Source of the DNA: Salinimicrobium tongyeongense | GTDB taxonomy: Bacteria; Bacteroidota; Bacteroidia; Flavobacteriales; Flavobacteriaceae | Length of the DNA: 64,000 nt | Direction of reading: 5' to 3' | NCBI RefSeq assembly: GCF_026109735.1 | Contig: NZ_CP069620.1 | Coordinates: 124,001 to 188,000 of the forward strand | In this document: positions 8,226-17,732 of the stretch, in pieces | Numbering within the stretch: position 1 is the stretch's first letter | Layout: each line of letters begins with the position of its first letter | Program-made: the position numbers and the translations under genes | The notes under the pieces: model-generated | Told to the model about the DNA's origin: nothing | The model's input: only the letters and a program-made list of their open reading frames with translations | Database searches by the model: none

Positions 8226-9770
8226 ATGAAAAAAATCAACAAAATCACAGCAATTAGCCTGTTCGCATTTCTCTTCAGTTTTTCAGGTTGTACAACAGAT
8301 ATATTGGATCAGGAACCGGTTAGTATTACCCATCCTGACGTTTTCTGGAATAGCCAGAGCAATGCTGAACAGGCTTTAGCAGGAGCCTATGGCTTATTTA
8401 AGAATACTATTACTTATCAGGCCAATTTTTTGTATTGGGGCGAATTTCCTGCCATGACTTTTATGAACAGCCGAAACTGGGTTACCGATTATATTGAAGG
8501 CAGTGGGAATTATGTAATGGCTTACAGGGATGAAAGCAGGAATTGGAAAAATTTCTATCGTGCAGCAAACTGGGCTTTTACCATCGAGGAGTATGTACAA
8601 GATATGCCGGAAGATTTATTTACTTCACCTGCTGAAAAAGAAAGAATAATCGGGGAGGCTGCCTTCATCAGGTCTATATCCTATTTCTGGATGGCACGGA
8701 TCTGGGGGGATGTGCCTATTGTAGAAGAATCCATAGAAAGTTCTGATCAACTTATAAGTCCAGACGGTTATATTACCAAAATACCGCGATCTGATGAACT
8801 GGAAGTATTAGATTTTGCCTTAAAAGCTGTTAATAAATCAATAGACCTGTTAGACTATTCCTCTCCTGGAGATCCAACTTGGGCCATCACAGCTAATAAA
8901 GCAAGTGCTGAGGCTTTGAAGGCTCATATTACTCTCTGGTATGCTAGCAGAGATAATGGAAATTCTGAGATGATTCAACAAAGCATTGATGCCGCTACTT
9001 CTGTTATCAATAACAGCAACGCGGAACTAATTGATTATATCGCAGAAGAGGAAGATGGATTCGAAAGTATGATTTTGGGACAGTCCAAGACAGGTCTTTT
9101 TGAAATAAATATTAGTGCCGCGATGAACGAATCTTTTAGAATGTCTACTTCTGATGCTACACATACAGGGCTCACCCTCAATTATCCTGTATTTCAAAAC
9201 TTGAATAACGGGGTGGCGCCTTTCATGGATCCAATCTTTTATGGAAATGAAATGATGTCCCAGAATCCTGATAGGGAGAATGATGTGCGGAAGGAGTTGT
9301 TCTTCTATGAATATGCAAATCCGGATGATTCCTTCTTAATGAAATACGCCATGTCTGAACAGGATCCAGATTCAGAAGATGTATATGCACAATTCTCCGA
9401 ATCAAATATTCTCCTGATGCGTTTAGCGGGAATCTACCTTCTTCGGGCAGAAGCCTATGCGAAACAAGGTAGTACCCAACTAGCTTTAGATGACCTAAAT
9501 CTGGTAAGGAGCAAGGCAGGCGTTCCTGCCTATACCGGCCCCACAGACGAATCCAGTCTGATTAAGGCAATTTTCGACGAACGTGCAATAGAATTTGTAG
9601 GGGAAGGACAGTCTGCTTATGACAGAATCCGAATGAATTATTATGAAGGAGTACCATGGATGAACCAGAGCAGGTTAGAAAAAGAAGGCTACTTCTGGCC
9701 TATACATCCTTCTATTATTTCAATAAACCCCTCAATTGTTCAGAATGAATTCTGGCAAGGAAAAGTATAA
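8226..9770 (+). CDS. SusD/RagB-family glycan-binding lipoprotein
   Basis: Surface lipoprotein that binds glycans over the SusC pore. ATG 8226 is preferred over the upstream in-frame ATG because it begins a standard lipoprotein signal (MKKINKIT, then FSFSGC). The ILDQEPVS start of the mature protein, the tetratricopeptide-like helices (GEAAFIRSISYFWMARIWGDVP) and the C-terminal RAEAYAKQGS / ALDDLNLVRSKAG / DERAIEFVGEG block are typical. The 514 residues are a normal length. It is spaced 10 bp from susC and must be read together with it. Confidence 0.95.
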   Translation: MKKINKITAISLFAFLFSFSGCTTDILDQEPVSITHPDVFWNSQSNAEQALAGAYGLFKNTITYQANFLYWGEFPAMTFMNSRNWVTDYIEGSGNYVMAYRDESRNWKNFYRAANWAFTIEEYVQDMPEDLFTSPAEKERIIGEAAFIRSISYFWMARIWGDVPIVEESIESSDQLISPDGYITKIPRSDELEVLDFALKAVNKSIDLLDYSSPGDPTWAITANKASAEALKAHITLWYASRDNGNSEMIQQSIDAATSVINNSNAELIDYIAEEEDGFESMILGQSKTGLFEINISAAMNESFRMSTSDATHTGLTLNYPVFQNLNNGVAPFMDPIFYGNEMMSQNPDRENDVRKELFFYEYANPDDSFLMKYAMSEQDPDSEDVYAQFSESNILLMRLAGIYLLRAEAYAKQGSTQLALDDLNLVRSKAGVPAYTGPTDESSLIKAIFDERAIEFVGEGQSAYDRIRMNYYEGVPWMNQSRLEKEGYFWPIHPSIISINPSIVQNEFWQGKV

Positions 9771-9802
9771 TAGTCATAAATAGAACAATAATAACTAAAG
9801 AT

Positions 9803-10441
9803 ATGAAACGAATTTTATTTTTAATATGCCTGGGTTTTGTCTTCTACTCTTGCGAAAAGGACAATTATTTAGTCGACGGAGGATTAAGCGATCCAAATTT
9901 AGGAGTCACAACTTTAGAGTTTTTTGAATCCCACCAGCAGTTAGACACCCTGGCTCTTTTGATAGCAAGAGCTGGCCTGCTAGAGGAGACGAATAGCGCA
10001 TCAACCTTTTTTGCTCCCAATAATCTTTCCATTAAAAATTATGTTCAGGAAATACTGACTGAGATGAGGAGGATAGATCCCCAGGCAGAATATACTGTCA
10101 ATGATATTCCTAAGGATACTCTTAAAAAATATATGGGAGGATATATAATTCCCCAGCAGATCAAGCGCGAAGTTCTGACAGAACAAGGGGAAATTTATAC
10201 CGCCATTAATGGTGAGGAAAGGAAAATTTCTCTGGAACCTGTGCAGGATTTTAATGGACCTCTGGAAACCCCTCCGGAATATGTTTTCTTCACCTATAAA
10301 GGAGGAGATACCTGGGATCCATGGAACCAGCTGGTGGATGACACCAAAATCAGGGTTAGAACCTCAGATCTTGTTTCTACCAATGGCATCATCCACGTAC
10401 TACAAGGAGGGCATGTACTTTTTAATTATGAAGAGAAATAA
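9803..10441 (+). CDS. Fasciclin (FAS1)-domain lipoprotein of the PUL
   Basis: The 212-residue protein has a lipoprotein signal (FVFYSC) and one FAS1 fold. The H1-like block reads DTLALLIARAGL and TFFAPNNLSI, and the H2-like block ends NGIIHVLQGGHVLF. FAS1 domains mediate adhesion or binding in many phyla. Here the position directly after susD is the place of surface glycan-binding proteins (SusE/SusF position). A role in binding the PUL glycan is inferred, not shown. It is co-directional and 32 bp after susD. Confidence 0.82.
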   Translation: MKRILFLICLGFVFYSCEKDNYLVDGGLSDPNLGVTTLEFFESHQQLDTLALLIARAGLLEETNSASTFFAPNNLSIKNYVQEILTEMRRIDPQAEYTVNDIPKDTLKKYMGGYIIPQQIKREVLTEQGEIYTAINGEERKISLEPVQDFNGPLETPPEYVFFTYKGGDTWDPWNQLVDDTKIRVRTSDLVSTNGIIHVLQGGHVLFNYEEK

Positions 10442-10477
10442 AAAACAAATAAAACCTTTTATTTAAATTTTAAAAAA

Positions 10478-11560
10478 ATGAAAAAAATTAGCAGCTTACT
10501 ACTGATGATCCTTGCCATAGGCTCCTGTTCTCCGCCAGAAGTAGGGTACCTGAGTAATGACATTCATGCAGTTCAGGATACTATTTTTGTTCCAAGGGGG
10601 GCTTTTATTACTTCCGCAGTTCCTGCTTCTGAAGGTACCACCTATCCTATTCACTGGGAAATTACGGGGGCTACCGATACCCAGGGAAATCCCACCGATG
10701 AATTGTTTCAGGAACATGCGATCCTAACCTGGACCTCGGCATTTAACCCGGAAACGGATACTACTTTAGCCTTGGCAGAGGAAAAGTTGGAGTTAAATGA
10801 GGAGCCTCCTATTCTAATTAATTCTGTGAGTGGAGAAATGGCATTCACCCAGGCTACAAAATTTGTGGAGAACGATATTTTTCACTTGAATGTGAGGGCT
10901 ACCAATATGAGGGGGAGTAAACAATTAGATGATTTTGTAGTAGTTAAACTGGAGGAATTCCAGCCCGTTGAATTTCCTGTGGAGATGAGATCTGCCATTC
11001 AATTCGGAAGGGGCGCGGGAATATTTGACATGGGATATATATCAAGAATTACCGGTCCTAACGACAATGGGATATCCAGTGTCCTGTATGGAACCCACCC
11101 GTATATTACCATTAAGAAGGTAAGTGAGGAACCTGCCCTGGGGGTTAAAGTGAAGATGATCATTGCAGATAGCCACGGCACTCCCTTGGATCCAGAGAAA
11201 GTAATTTTTTACCCAAGGGGAGCCTCATATGAGCAAAATTTTCATGATAATTCCACAGAAACCGTAACTGATGAAACCGGCACTATATTTTCTCTTCCCG
11301 CACCTCCTTTTCCACAATTTGGAAGAACATATTCAGGAATAAATACTTACCTAATGTACTATTTAACCACAGGTGATGCTTTTACTGTGGATAAAGAAGC
11401 ATTTGAAGCTGACAATGGACCAATGGACTGGTCGATTTATACTGACCCTGAAACAGAAGAAATAAGAAACCGGGCATATATTAGATGGGGTATAAAAATT
11501 AACGATTCCGGAACCTGGGAGATAAAAATGAAGATCCCATATACAACCATCAAGGAATAG
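10478..11560 (+). CDS. DUF5007-like lipoprotein, probable surface glycan-binding protein
   Basis: The 360 residues begin with a lipoprotein signal (LAIGSC) and are beta-rich with no catalytic motif that can be recognised. The pattern (YLSNDIHAVQDTIFVPRG, then YPIHWEITGATD) resembles the DUF5007 lipoproteins that follow susC-susD-fasciclin sets in Bacteroidota; this match is from memory and only moderately sure. It closes the susCD operon, with a strong hairpin at 11617 downstream. The likely role is extra glycan capture at the cell surface. Confidence 0.65.
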   Translation: MKKISSLLLMILAIGSCSPPEVGYLSNDIHAVQDTIFVPRGAFITSAVPASEGTTYPIHWEITGATDTQGNPTDELFQEHAILTWTSAFNPETDTTLALAEEKLELNEEPPILINSVSGEMAFTQATKFVENDIFHLNVRATNMRGSKQLDDFVVVKLEEFQPVEFPVEMRSAIQFGRGAGIFDMGYISRITGPNDNGISSVLYGTHPYITIKKVSEEPALGVKVKMIIADSHGTPLDPEKVIFYPRGASYEQNFHDNSTETVTDETGTIFSLPAPPFPQFGRTYSGINTYLMYYLTTGDAFTVDKEAFEADNGPMDWSIYTDPETEEIRNRAYIRWGIKINDSGTWEIKMKIPYTTIKE

Positions 11561-11616
11561 TTTTTTAAATTAGCCACCTTAATGACTGGGGAGTCATATT
11601 CAAAAACCAGAGAAAA

Positions 11617-11655
11617 TCAGCGGAAACTCTTTCAGGTTTCCGCTGACTTTCCTCT
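11617..11655 (+). terminator. Terminator of the susCD operon
   Basis: Perfect 11-bp stem, TCAGCGGAAAC (11617-11627) with GTTTCCGCTGA (11636-11646), 8-base loop, followed by a pyrimidine/T-rich run. Confidence 0.85.
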
Positions 11656-12067
11656 TTAAAATGAGTCTGATGAGATTAAGGAAGATAAGCTGTTCCTGGG
11701 ATTATAACTTGAATCGGAGTTCTATACGAAAAATCGCAAAAAATTAAAATATCCGGTTCTAAAACGAGATTGAGGTTTTGAAGATAGATTCATACTACAC
11801 CGTCAATGCGTCTATTGAGGGATAAATTAGTATTCAGGTAAATTCTGAAGATGACCACGGAATCTTTTTTCTGTTAAAGTTCTTATGATAAAGGATTCGG
11901 ACGATTTAACGGCGGATTAAAGAAGTAATTTCCAAAAATTTGGTAATAAAGATTCTTTAGAATAGAGTCTTAAAGATTCGAAAACCGATACTACATATAG
12001 ATATTATTGAAGGGAGAGCTGTAAGGTGATCACAAATTAGTTATTGTGTTTTTGTTTCTGAAGTTTT

Positions 12068-12152
12068 GTTTCCTTTTTATTTTAACTTTCGAATTGGTCG
12101 TATGAAGAAACTCATTATCTTTATAAAAGTTTTCAACAGAAGTATAAAATTC
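12068..12152 (+). repeat. 85-bp dispersed repeat, copy 2
   Basis: Partner of 2815-2899 in the same orientation, with near-identical ends and a divergent middle. It ends 65 bp before the sulfatase ATG. On the minus strand the shared end again reads EFYTSVE, here continuing NFYKDNEF instead of meeting a stop. Confidence 0.7.
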
Positions 12153-12216
12153 TTTTATCTAACAACAAGAACCTATATCTAATTTAACTACTACTTCAAT
12201 TACAATTCCTATTTAC

Positions 12217-13896
12217 ATGCCGACTATTAATTTCATTCTGACCATCTTCTGCACAGCACTCCTACTTTCCTGTCAGGATTCAGAAAAAAAAGTGACAAAT
12301 AACCAGAATCCCCAGCGCCCGAATATAATTTTTATGATGTCTGACGACCATGCTTATCAAGCAATTAGCGCTTATAATGATGAGTTAATCACCACCCCAA
12401 ATATCGACAGAATAGCTGATGAAGGCATACTTTTTACCAATGCTAGCGTGACCAATTCAATTTGCGCACCCTCACGAGCAGTAATCCTCACTGGAAAACA
12501 CAGCCACTTAAATGGAAAAATTGATAACCTTAGTGATTTTGACACTACAAATGTGACTTTCCCCCAGTTACTCCAGGAGGCAGGGTATCAAACAGCTATG
12601 TTTGGTAAACTCCACTTCGGAAATAATCCGAAAGGCTTTGATAAATTTATGATTCTTCCGGGACAGGGTGACTACTATAATCCAAAGTTCATTACTCAAA
12701 AAGGAGATACGGTAATTAATGGATATGTGACCGATATTATCACCGATCTTACCCTTAACTGGTTGGAAAAAGAAAGAGATAAAGGAAAACCCTTCTTATT
12801 AATGTACCTGCATAAAGCCCCCCATAGAGCCTGGTTGCCTGCAGAAAGACATTACAAAGAATTTACAAAGAAAACATTTCCACTTCCGGAAACCCTTTTT
12901 GACGATTATGTTCGAATTCATCCTAAAGACCTCAAGCCCGAATCAGCAGAACTGCGATCTGGCCATGGGAATCTGACGCCTCCTAAAAATGGTATTAGCA
13001 CAGCTGCAAAATCGGCAGAGATGAATATTCTCACTCATATGATCCTAACCAACGACAATAAATTAAAAGATAGTGTCGTCAAAAAATTAGGAATAGAAGA
13101 ACGTTATCTGGGTGACCCTACCAGAGGAATGAACGAACAACAAAAAGCTGCCTGGGATGCGGTTTACAATCCCATAAATGAAGAATTTACAGAAAAATAT
13201 CCTGGCATGGATTCCAAAGATTTAATGGAATGGAAATATCAACGTTATATGCAGGATTATCTGGGCACCATTGCTGCCGTAGATGAAAATGTGGGAAGGG
13301 TTTTAAATTATCTTGATGAAAACGACCTTACTGAAAATACGATTGTGGTATATACCTCAGATCAGGGTTTTTATCTGGGAGAGCATGGATGGTTTGATAA
13401 GCGCTTCATGTATGACGAATCTTTTAAGACCCCGCTACTTATAAGATGGCCAAATCAGATCAAAGAAGGCATCACTGAAGAAGAAATGGTTCAAAACCTG
13501 GATTTTGCCCAAACTTTTCTTGAAGCAGCCGGTGTTAAAGCACCAGATGAAATGCAGGGTAAGAGTTTAATTCCTCTCTTAAAAGGAGAGAATAAGGCAT
13601 GGGATAGAGAAGCGGTTTATTATCATTATTATGAATATCCTGCAGAACATGCCGTAAAACGACATTATGGCATTGCCACAAAAGATTATAAGCTCATTCA
13701 TTTCTACTATGATATAGATGAATGGGAACTTTATGATCGAAAAAATGATCCCAGGGAAATGCATAATGTGTTTTATGACCCCGATTATGCTGAAGTACGC
13801 CAGGAAATGGTGCAAAAATTAAAGGAAGTGCGGGAAAAGTATAAAGATTCTGAAGAGCTTGACAAACAGTTCATTAAAGTTTACGAAGAAAAATAA
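12217..13896 (+). CDS. S1-family sulfatase lipoprotein (possibly GlcNAc-6-sulfatase type)
   Basis: Hydrolyses sulfate esters on sugars. A lipoprotein signal (ALLLSC) leads into the alkaline-phosphatase-like fold, with the metal motif FMMSDDHAYQ near residue 40. The formylglycine signature is ICAPSRAVILTGK (C-x-P-S-R with LTG). GKLHFG, HKAPHRAW and YTSDQGFYLGEHGWFDK complete the active site. The cysteine needs conversion by a sulfatase-maturating enzyme, which is not in this window. The protein resembles arylsulfatase/GlcNAc-6-sulfatase relatives (S1_11-like), an assignment from general similarity only. At 559 residues it is full length and begins a plus-strand run with GH16 and GH20. Confidence 0.9.
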   Translation: MPTINFILTIFCTALLLSCQDSEKKVTNNQNPQRPNIIFMMSDDHAYQAISAYNDELITTPNIDRIADEGILFTNASVTNSICAPSRAVILTGKHSHLNGKIDNLSDFDTTNVTFPQLLQEAGYQTAMFGKLHFGNNPKGFDKFMILPGQGDYYNPKFITQKGDTVINGYVTDIITDLTLNWLEKERDKGKPFLLMYLHKAPHRAWLPAERHYKEFTKKTFPLPETLFDDYVRIHPKDLKPESAELRSGHGNLTPPKNGISTAAKSAEMNILTHMILTNDNKLKDSVVKKLGIEERYLGDPTRGMNEQQKAAWDAVYNPINEEFTEKYPGMDSKDLMEWKYQRYMQDYLGTIAAVDENVGRVLNYLDENDLTENTIVVYTSDQGFYLGEHGWFDKRFMYDESFKTPLLIRWPNQIKEGITEEEMVQNLDFAQTFLEAAGVKAPDEMQGKSLIPLLKGENKAWDREAVYYHYYEYPAEHAVKRHYGIATKDYKLIHFYYDIDEWELYDRKNDPREMHNVFYDPDYAEVRQEMVQKLKEVREKYKDSEELDKQFIKVYEEK

Positions 13897-13964
13897 AAGA
13901 GAGTCATTAACTGGGAAGAAATTAGGGAGGCTAATAACAAATAATTATTACATCAGGAAATGCA

Positions 13965-14759
13965 ATGAGAATATTTACCACCCTTTTTTGTTTGTTCCTA
14001 ATATACGGTTGTGGTGTAAGAAATATCAGGAAAAACTCACAAGATTCCTGGAACCTTGTATGGCAGGATAATTTTGAATACAATGGGAAGCCCGATGACA
14101 AAAAATGGTCTCACTCCCCAAAAGGAGGCGCCGATTGGGCCCGGTATTGTACCGACAGTGATTCTACCCGTTTTGTGAAAAATGGAAATTTACATCTTCG
14201 GGGTATTTTAAATACCAATCCTGCCGACACTTTAAAATACAGTACTGGCTGTATTAGCACCAAAAATAAATTTTCTTTTAATCACGGGAGAATTGAAGTG
14301 AGGGCAAAACTGGATAAAGGCAAAGGCTCGTGGCCGGCTATTTGGATGATGCCTCAAGATTCAAAATACGGTGGCTGGCCCCACAGTGGAGAAATAGATA
14401 TTATGGAACATCTAAACAGAGACACCATTGTTTATCAAACTCTGCACAGCAATTATATCGATATTCAGGAAAAGCGGGAAGATCCATTATATTTTACCAC
14501 CGTTCCTTTTAAAATAGGGGAATATAACAACTATGGAGTGGAATGGTATCCAGACCGTCTTGATTTCTTTGTCAATGGAAAACACACATTCTCTTACCCC
14601 AAAATTCAGGATGCCGATGCCAGGCAGTGGCCGTTTGATCAGGAATTTTTTATACTTCTCAATCAGGCCCTGGGAGGTAGTTGGGTAGGTAAAATTGCAG
14701 ATGAAGATTTACCGGTAGAAATGCTTGTAGATTGGGTAAGAGTGTACCAAAAAAATTAA
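13965..14759 (+). CDS. GH16 endo-acting glycoside hydrolase, candidate endo-beta-galactosidase (keratanase/O-glycanase type)
   Basis: Endo-hydrolase that cuts inside beta-linked chains. The 264 residues start with a lipoprotein signal (FLIYGC). The GH16 catalytic motif is GEIDIMEH (two Glu and the helper Asp). The preceding GRIEVRAKL and WPAIWMMP and the C-terminal PVEMLVDWVRVYQ are standard. Instead of the laminarinase HYGG region it has YQTLHSNYIDIQ, and the end reads LGGSWVGKIADEDLPVEM. This is like the GH16 enzymes that open poly-N-acetyllactosamine on mucin O-glycans. The neighbours (sulfatase, GH20, GH33, GH29, GH2) favour that substrate over laminarin. GH16 membership is firm; substrate is inference. 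Confidence 0.88.
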   Translation: MRIFTTLFCLFLIYGCGVRNIRKNSQDSWNLVWQDNFEYNGKPDDKKWSHSPKGGADWARYCTDSDSTRFVKNGNLHLRGILNTNPADTLKYSTGCISTKNKFSFNHGRIEVRAKLDKGKGSWPAIWMMPQDSKYGGWPHSGEIDIMEHLNRDTIVYQTLHSNYIDIQEKREDPLYFTTVPFKIGEYNNYGVEWYPDRLDFFVNGKHTFSYPKIQDADARQWPFDQEFFILLNQALGGSWVGKIADEDLPVEMLVDWVRVYQKN

Positions 14760-14863
14760 TTCTCCGGTTCCTGCCATAAATCAATCTCTATTTAATTTCT
14801 AAACGCCATAAATTGCAAAGGAGTCAATTTCTTATCATTTTAAATCTATCCAATTCCACCTTG

Positions 14864-17563
14864 ATGAAAACAAAAGTCCGGTTTTTCTTCGCCCGATTCA
14901 CTTTACTTGCGGGTCTCTTTCTTATATCACAAAGCTCAATTGCACAGGAGCCGGTTTTAATCCCAACTCCTCAGGAAGTAAGTTTTAATCCCGCGCAGGA
15001 TTTTGCTTTGCAACCAGGACGGAAAATCTGGATCAATACATCAAGCACAAACAATTTTGCTGTGGAACAGCTGCAAAATGCCTGGTTAGAAAAAACTACC
15101 TCAAAGTTATCTAAGGTAAAAACTGCCAAAAAAGCTGATATTATCCTGTATGCTGCAGAGGATAAATCGCTTTCAGTTCCCAAAAAGCTTTTGCCTTCTT
15201 CTGAAATCCTTCAGAAAATAGGCAAGCAGGGCTACTGGCTTAAAATAGATGATAAGATTCGCATTGTTGCCAACACCTCCCGGGGCCTCTTCTACGGCGT
15301 CCAAACTTTGAAACAGCTGCTCAAAACATCAGGGGAAAATGCCATTTCTGAAACCGAAATCACAGACTGGCCTGCGCTGGAATACCGCGGATGGATGGAC
15401 GATATAAGCCGCGGCCCCATTCCTACTTTAGATTACGTAAAATATGTGATCAAAACGCTTTCGGAATATAAATTGAATTTTATCAACCTGTATACGGAAC
15501 ACACCCTTGAAAATGAGAAATTCCCGGATATAGCACCTCCGGGTGCCTTTACTCCTGCAGAAATTACGGAATTGGAGGAGTTTGCAGCAAAATATCATGT
15601 GGCGGTAATAGGAAATCAACAGGCATTCGGTCATATGGAAGAGATCCTTAAGATCCCGTTTTACGATGAAATTGCCGACAACAAGTGGAACCTCAATCCC
15701 GCCAGTCCGGCAACCTATGATTTTCTTAAAACCTATCTTGGAGATGCTGCCAAGGCATATAAACATCCATTCTTTAATATTGGAGCCGATGAAACTGATG
15801 GTTTGGGTTCGGGAAAAGCAAAGGGATTGGTAGATTCTTTAGGTATGGAAGCCGTGTATGCCATCCACATCAACAAACTGGATAAGATTCTAAAAGATGC
15901 AGGAAAACGTACCATGATGTGGGGGGATATTGCCGTAAATCATAAAGAAATTATTGATCAGCTTCCAAAAGATCTTATCATTCTATCCTGGGGCTATGAT
16001 CCACGGGATAATTTTGACGAAGCTATTCTCCCATTTAAAGCATCGGGATTTGATTTTATGGTAGCTCCGGGCGTGCGAAGCTGGAGTGAGATTTATCCAA
16101 ATTTAGACGTAGCTGTTAAGAACATAGCTAATTATGTACGGGACGGGCAGGAACATGGTGCTATGGGCATGATCAACACCGCCTGGGATGATGACGGAGA
16201 AACCCTTTTTAATGCCAACTGGCACGGAATGATTTGGGGAGCAGAGATGTCATGGCACCCCATACTGAATCAGGAAGAGGAACAGGCAGAACAGGAAAGA
16301 CAAAGCAGACTTCAAATTTTTAATAAGGGCATAGATCGCATTTTCTTTGGCTTACAGGACGAAGTAAGCGTTATGGAAAGCCTTAATAAGTTTGCCGAAC
16401 TAAGAAAAATTCCCGTTTTTTCTGGGATGACCAATGCCTCTACCTGGAGTAGTATTTACGATTTCTACCCTGGGGAAGAAACCAGTAAGGTAGCTGCTGC
16501 AAATATTGAAATGTTGAACCAATCCGAAAAATTGCAACTGGAGTTGCAGGAAAAACTGAAATATGTAAACTCCAATCAGGCAGCATTAAAGGTGGCAATT
16601 TTGGCAGCACAACGGGCCGCATATACTGCTAAAAAAAACCTGTTCACTTTAGAAGTGCAAAAGGTTTACAACAATCCTGAAGCCAATCCCGGTTCTTTAT
16701 TAGAGACCAGAGATGCATTGTTAAAAGAACTTCATCAGTTAAAGATCGATTATGTACGGGTTTGGCAATTGGAAAACCGGGCCTACTGGCTGGAGGAAAA
16801 TCTTAAAAAATATGATGCCCAGGCCAAAGATCTACTGGACCTGAAGTCCCACATTTTTATTGAAGCCGGGGAAGCTGTTAAACCCGGCGAAATGCAGATC
16901 AAATTAAAAAGCCTGTTTCCTCAAACCCGGATATACTACAGCCTGGATGGCAGTGAACCCACCAAAAAATCTTTACTTTACAGGGGTAATCTGGCTATAA
17001 ATTCTAATACTCTCGTACAGGCCCGCGGCTACTCTAATGGACAAGCCGGCGAAATCTCTTCCAGATTTTTCAATGTCCATAAAGCATTGGGCGCTACACC
17101 TGTCATAAAGGGAAATTACAGCACAGCGAATCCTGCCTATGCTGCCGGCGGACCCCGGGGCTTGACCGATGGTCTCAAGGGTTCAGAAGACTTCGCTGAT
17201 GGTCGCTGGCAGGGTTATGCAGGGCAGGACGTAGAAGTTGTGCTGGATTTAAAAAAGAAAACAGAGGTCAACGAAATTTCTGCCGATTTCTTTCAGCGGG
17301 CAATTTCATGGATCATGCTGCCGAAAAATGTGGAATTTTACGCATCTTCAGATGGAAAAAACTACCAACAAGTGGCTGTATCCGGTAATCCTGTCGATGA
17401 CAAAGATCAGGGGCTTATTATTCAGGAATTTTCTTCGGGACCTTTAAACTTAAATACGAGATACCTAAAGCTGAAAATTAACTCTCAGGGCATGTTACCC
17501 GAATGGCATACCGGAGCGGGTAAACCGGGCTTTATTTTTATAGATGAAATTGTGGTGAAGTAG
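14864..17563 (+). CDS. Large multidomain beta-N-acetylhexosaminidase, GH20
   Basis: Exo-hexosaminidase, about 899 residues from ATG 14864. That start is chosen because it begins a clean signal peptide ending SSIAQ; an upstream in-frame ATG at 14813 adds an unlikely leader. Domains in order: GH20b-like N-domain (about 28-165), GH20 barrel with the catalytic Asp-Glu in NIGADETDGLG and the tryptophan-rich WGYDPRDNF, a helical segment (about 480-650), a chitobiase-C-like domain (YYSLDGSEPTKKSLLYRG), and a C-terminal F5/8 (discoidin) domain. The cleavage site lacks a lipobox cysteine, so it is probably periplasmic or secreted. It follows GH16 by about 100 bp. Confidence 0.92.
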   Translation: MKTKVRFFFARFTLLAGLFLISQSSIAQEPVLIPTPQEVSFNPAQDFALQPGRKIWINTSSTNNFAVEQLQNAWLEKTTSKLSKVKTAKKADIILYAAEDKSLSVPKKLLPSSEILQKIGKQGYWLKIDDKIRIVANTSRGLFYGVQTLKQLLKTSGENAISETEITDWPALEYRGWMDDISRGPIPTLDYVKYVIKTLSEYKLNFINLYTEHTLENEKFPDIAPPGAFTPAEITELEEFAAKYHVAVIGNQQAFGHMEEILKIPFYDEIADNKWNLNPASPATYDFLKTYLGDAAKAYKHPFFNIGADETDGLGSGKAKGLVDSLGMEAVYAIHINKLDKILKDAGKRTMMWGDIAVNHKEIIDQLPKDLIILSWGYDPRDNFDEAILPFKASGFDFMVAPGVRSWSEIYPNLDVAVKNIANYVRDGQEHGAMGMINTAWDDDGETLFNANWHGMIWGAEMSWHPILNQEEEQAEQERQSRLQIFNKGIDRIFFGLQDEVSVMESLNKFAELRKIPVFSGMTNASTWSSIYDFYPGEETSKVAAANIEMLNQSEKLQLELQEKLKYVNSNQAALKVAILAAQRAAYTAKKNLFTLEVQKVYNNPEANPGSLLETRDALLKELHQLKIDYVRVWQLENRAYWLEENLKKYDAQAKDLLDLKSHIFIEAGEAVKPGEMQIKLKSLFPQTRIYYSLDGSEPTKKSLLYRGNLAINSNTLVQARGYSNGQAGEISSRFFNVHKALGATPVIKGNYSTANPAYAAGGPRGLTDGLKGSEDFADGRWQGYAGQDVEVVLDLKKKTEVNEISADFFQRAISWIMLPKNVEFYASSDGKNYQQVAVSGNPVDDKDQGLIIQEFSSGPLNLNTRYLKLKINSQGMLPEWHTGAGKPGFIFIDEIVVK

Positions 17564-17732
17564 TCAGTCAAGAAATACTTCCGAAGTAAGTCTGCTCAAT
17601 ATGAAGTACAGGCTAAACTACAGCAGAAGAACATCACAAGAAAATCCTTTAAAAAGAGCTCGGGATTAGGTAAATAAGAGACAAGCTGGAGATGTAGCAT
17701 ACCTGAATAAAAATTTTAATTAATGTTGATCG

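Larger units (their letters stand above)
11561..12216. other. Intergenic region with terminator and repeat copy 2
   Basis: 656 bp between the susCD operon and the sulfatase. It holds the operon terminator near its start and the second copy of the 85-bp repeat near its end. The middle (about 11660-12050) has short frames interrupted by many stops. It may be decayed coding sequence, but no family can be named. Confidence 0.6.
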
